This document shows, in pieces, positions 35,037 to 37,021 of a stretch of DNA of 37,021 nucleotides (the stretch's first letter is position 1; every line of letters begins with the position of its first letter). Position numbers and translations under genes: made by a program. Below the pieces are notes generated by a model. That model saw only the letters and a list, made by a program, of their open reading frames with translations, searched no databases and was not told the DNA's origin. The stretch spans positions 1-37,021 of the forward strand of contig CADAKW010000010.1 of assembly GCA_902788645.1 (NCBI GenBank), read 5' to 3'. Source of the DNA: an uncultured Lachnospiraceae bacterium. GTDB lineage: Bacteria; Bacillota; Clostridia; Lachnospirales; Lachnospiraceae.

Positions 35037-37021
35037 CTACTTTACGAGAATCTGCGATTTCATTGGTTTGTCATTCCGCTTGCGCAATTTGATCTTTTTG
35101 ACATTGTATTTCTTGCCGTCAAATACTTTGATATCGGTATCCGGCTGAACCAAAGCACCGTACATAACCTCGTCATTGTCAGCAAGGGTGATTCCCTTGA
35201 GACCGCGGCTTGTCTTTTTGAATTCATTGACCTCGGAGAGTGGGAATCCCAGAGACATTCCCTTTTTCGTGATCATGACCACCTTGCGGTCCCCGAAGAT
35301 GGCATCCTCCGGCATTACCTGCTCGACGGCAATCAACAGATCGTCTGCATCCAGCTTGGAGGCACTGACCATATAACGGCTAGTTTCAAACTCGATGCCG
35401 GATACCTGCTTTACATAGCCCTTTTTGGTGATGAAGAGGAGTTGTGAGTTGAAAAGCTCCTCAAAGGAGATCATAAGCAGTCCATTTTCCTCGTTATTCA
35501 TTTTGCAGAGATTGTGAACGAGAGTTCCCTTATCCCGGGCTTTGCCCTTCGGGATATCCTTAGCCTTGATCTGGTACATATTGCCCTGATCTGTGAAAAC
35601 GCATAGCTTGTCCGTGTTTTTCATCATAACCGTATGCGGGATCTCCTGCAGGGTTTCCGGAGAGAGACGGCCGTAAGCGGCACTGTCCATGGATTTTGCA
35701 TATCCAAAGCGGTCGATCAATACATAGATATCTTCTTCCTTGACCTCCTCCACATAATTGGTCACGGTAAGATTGCAGAGCTCGGTACGTCTTGGCCTGC
35801 CAAACTGCTTTTTATATGTGGTTAATCGCTTTTTGATCACTTTATGAAGCTTTGTGATGCTGCCGAGAACGTCTTCGTATTCGGCAATATTGGCAAGGAG
35901 AGTTTCATTCTCCTGATGCAGCTTCATCAGCTCCAGACCAACGAGACGGCTCAGGGGCATGGCAAGGATCGCATCTGCCTGACGTTCCGTGAAGGTCAGG
36001 GTCTGTGCTTCGTATTCGGAATCCGGATTGCGGAAGTTGATACCGTCGGTAATGCCGAGAGTCAGACACAGCTTCGCCTGCTTGACGGAGTTACTTCCCC
36101 GGAGAATTTCAATGATCAGATCGATCACATCTGTGGCAACGATCAGACCGGTGACAATTTCCTGACGATCCTTTGCCTTGGCAAGGAGATGCTCATATTC
36201 CTTTGTGTACAGCTCCTCTTGAAAGTGAACAAATTCGTCGATCACGCCCTTCAATGTGAATGTAAACGGCTGTTTATCCTTGACCGCAAGGAAGTTGACA
36301 CCGTAGGTATCCTCCAATGCTGTTTTTTTGTAAAGTCCGTTGAGAAGGTTTTCCACATTACGGTCCTTTTTGACCTCCACCACCAGGCGGATCCCCTCCT
36401 TGGAGGACTCATCCCGCACATCGAAGATCTCATCAAATACCTTGTCCTTGGTAAGGGTCAGAAGGGACTCTAAGAGCTTTTGTTTATTACCGGCTACGGT
36501 GTAAGGAATCTCTGTGATCACGATATTTTTACGGCCGTAATCACTGTCCTCGATCTCGGTCTTTGCCCGGAGCTTTAATTTTCCTTCACCGGTTTCATAA
36601 ATCGTGCGGATATCATCTGCATTTGTGATCATGGCACCGGTTGGAAAATCCGGTCCCTTAATATACTGCATCAATTCATAAGTTGAAATATCCGGATCAT
36701 CCATATAGGCGATCACCCCGTCGATCACCTCGGAAGGATTGTGCGGCGGGATATTGGTTGCCATACCAACGGCGATACCTGTGGTACCGTTTAATAAAAG
36801 ATTTGGAAGTGTTGCAGGAAGTACCAGCGGCTCCTTTTCGCTTTCATCGAAGTTTGGACCAAAAGGAACAAGTCCCTTGTCCAGGTTATCCAACATGGTC
36901 ATGGCACCGGAGGAAAGACGTGCCTCCGTATATCGCATGGCTGCGGCACTGTCACCGTCGATGGAACCAAAGTTTCCGTGGCCGTCCACCAGTGGGATCG
37001 ACAGGGAATAATCCTCTGTCA
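35037..37021 (-). CDS. parC: Type II topoisomerase subunit A, probably ParC (5' end outside window)
   Basis: This is the breakage-reunion subunit of a type II topoisomerase. The open frame continues to the window edge (TEDYSLSIPLVDGHGNFGS), so roughly the first 100 or more residues are missing. The catalytic tyrosine is in AAMRYTEARL, 20 residues into the portion following VDGHGN. The tower and coiled-coil regions follow, then a C-terminal beta-propeller with repeats such as DIYVLIDRFGYAKSM, KLCVFTDQGNMYQI, LLFITKKGYVKQV and VVMITKKGMSLGF. The GyrA box (QRRGGKG) is not seen; a loose GKARDKG occupies that place, favouring ParC (topoisomerase IV) over GyrA. A second gyrase-like A subunit remains possible. 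Confidence 0.9.
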   Translation of the reverse strand, partial: TEDYSLSIPLVDGHGNFGSIDGDSAAAMRYTEARLSSGAMTMLDNLDKGLVPFGPNFDESEKEPLVLPATLPNLLLNGTTGIAVGMATNIPPHNPSEVIDGVIAYMDDPDISTYELMQYIKGPDFPTGAMITNADDIRTIYETGEGKLKLRAKTEIEDSDYGRKNIVITEIPYTVAGNKQKLLESLLTLTKDKVFDEIFDVRDESSKEGIRLVVEVKKDRNVENLLNGLYKKTALEDTYGVNFLAVKDKQPFTFTLKGVIDEFVHFQEELYTKEYEHLLAKAKDRQEIVTGLIVATDVIDLIIEILRGSNSVKQAKLCLTLGITDGINFRNPDSEYEAQTLTFTERQADAILAMPLSRLVGLELMKLHQENETLLANIAEYEDVLGSITKLHKVIKKRLTTYKKQFGRPRRTELCNLTVTNYVEEVKEEDIYVLIDRFGYAKSMDSAAYGRLSPETLQEIPHTVMMKNTDKLCVFTDQGNMYQIKAKDIPKGKARDKGTLVHNLCKMNNEENGLLMISFEELFNSQLLFITKKGYVKQVSGIEFETSRYMVSASKLDADDLLIAVEQVMPEDAIFGDRKVVMITKKGMSLGFPLSEVNEFKKTSRGLKGITLADNDEVMYGALVQPDTDIKVFDGKKYNVKKIKLRKRNDKPMKSQILVK

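Overview
The window looks like a chromosomal segment of an anaerobic, Gram-positive Clostridia genome, most likely a gut Lachnospiraceae relative of Blautia, Dorea or Coprococcus. The basis is the character of the proteins, the Shine-Dalgarno strength, a four-subunit ferredoxin-type 2-oxoacid oxidoreductase, a cell-division cluster with two class B PBPs, and cytoplasmic glycoside hydrolases. The genus is inferred, not proven. No rRNA, tRNA, CRISPR array, phage or transposase was found.

Layout. Bases 1-2836 hold the end of an F1Fo ATP synthase operon (atpA tail, atpG, atpD, atpC). It closes on a two-way terminator shared with a convergent LysR gene (2872-3741, minus), which lies downstream of a YprB-like exonuclease gene (minus). 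Divergent from these, 5127-9153 reads cls (cardiolipin synthase), a small zinc-ribbon/HTH protein, ruvA and ruvB. ruvA and ruvB are separated by a 59-bp-period array of palindromes. After a terminator and a branched hairpin element of about 173 nt comes the division and cell wall (dcw) cluster: mraZ, rsmH, ftsL, two tandem class B PBPs, mraY, murD, ftsW, ftsQ and ftsZ. It has a recognisable MraZ operator and a separate ftsZ promoter. murE, murF, murG, murC, murB and ftsA are not in the cluster.

From 21539 to 28719 the same strand carries a CPBP-family membrane protease, a diguanylate cyclase fused to a LacI-type sugar-sensor domain, a PAS-GGDEF-EAL protein with degenerate GGDEF but intact EAL motifs, a GH13 alpha-amylase-type enzyme fused through a long acidic linker to a glyoxalase/VOC domain, and a dCMP deaminase overlapping that fusion gene. 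Next, on the minus strand, are a divergent GH27 glycosidase and yqeY. A regulatory region with several dyads then precedes the four 2-oxoacid:ferredoxin oxidoreductase genes (gamma, delta, alpha, beta) and a LysR gene 11 nt behind them. The window ends inside a minus-strand type II topoisomerase A subunit, probably parC.

The most unusual items are the GH13-VOC fusion beside two cyclic-di-GMP genes, the structured element upstream of mraZ, the palindrome array splitting ruvA from ruvB, and a shared translation-initiation context in atpD, ftsW and the oxidoreductase gamma gene.
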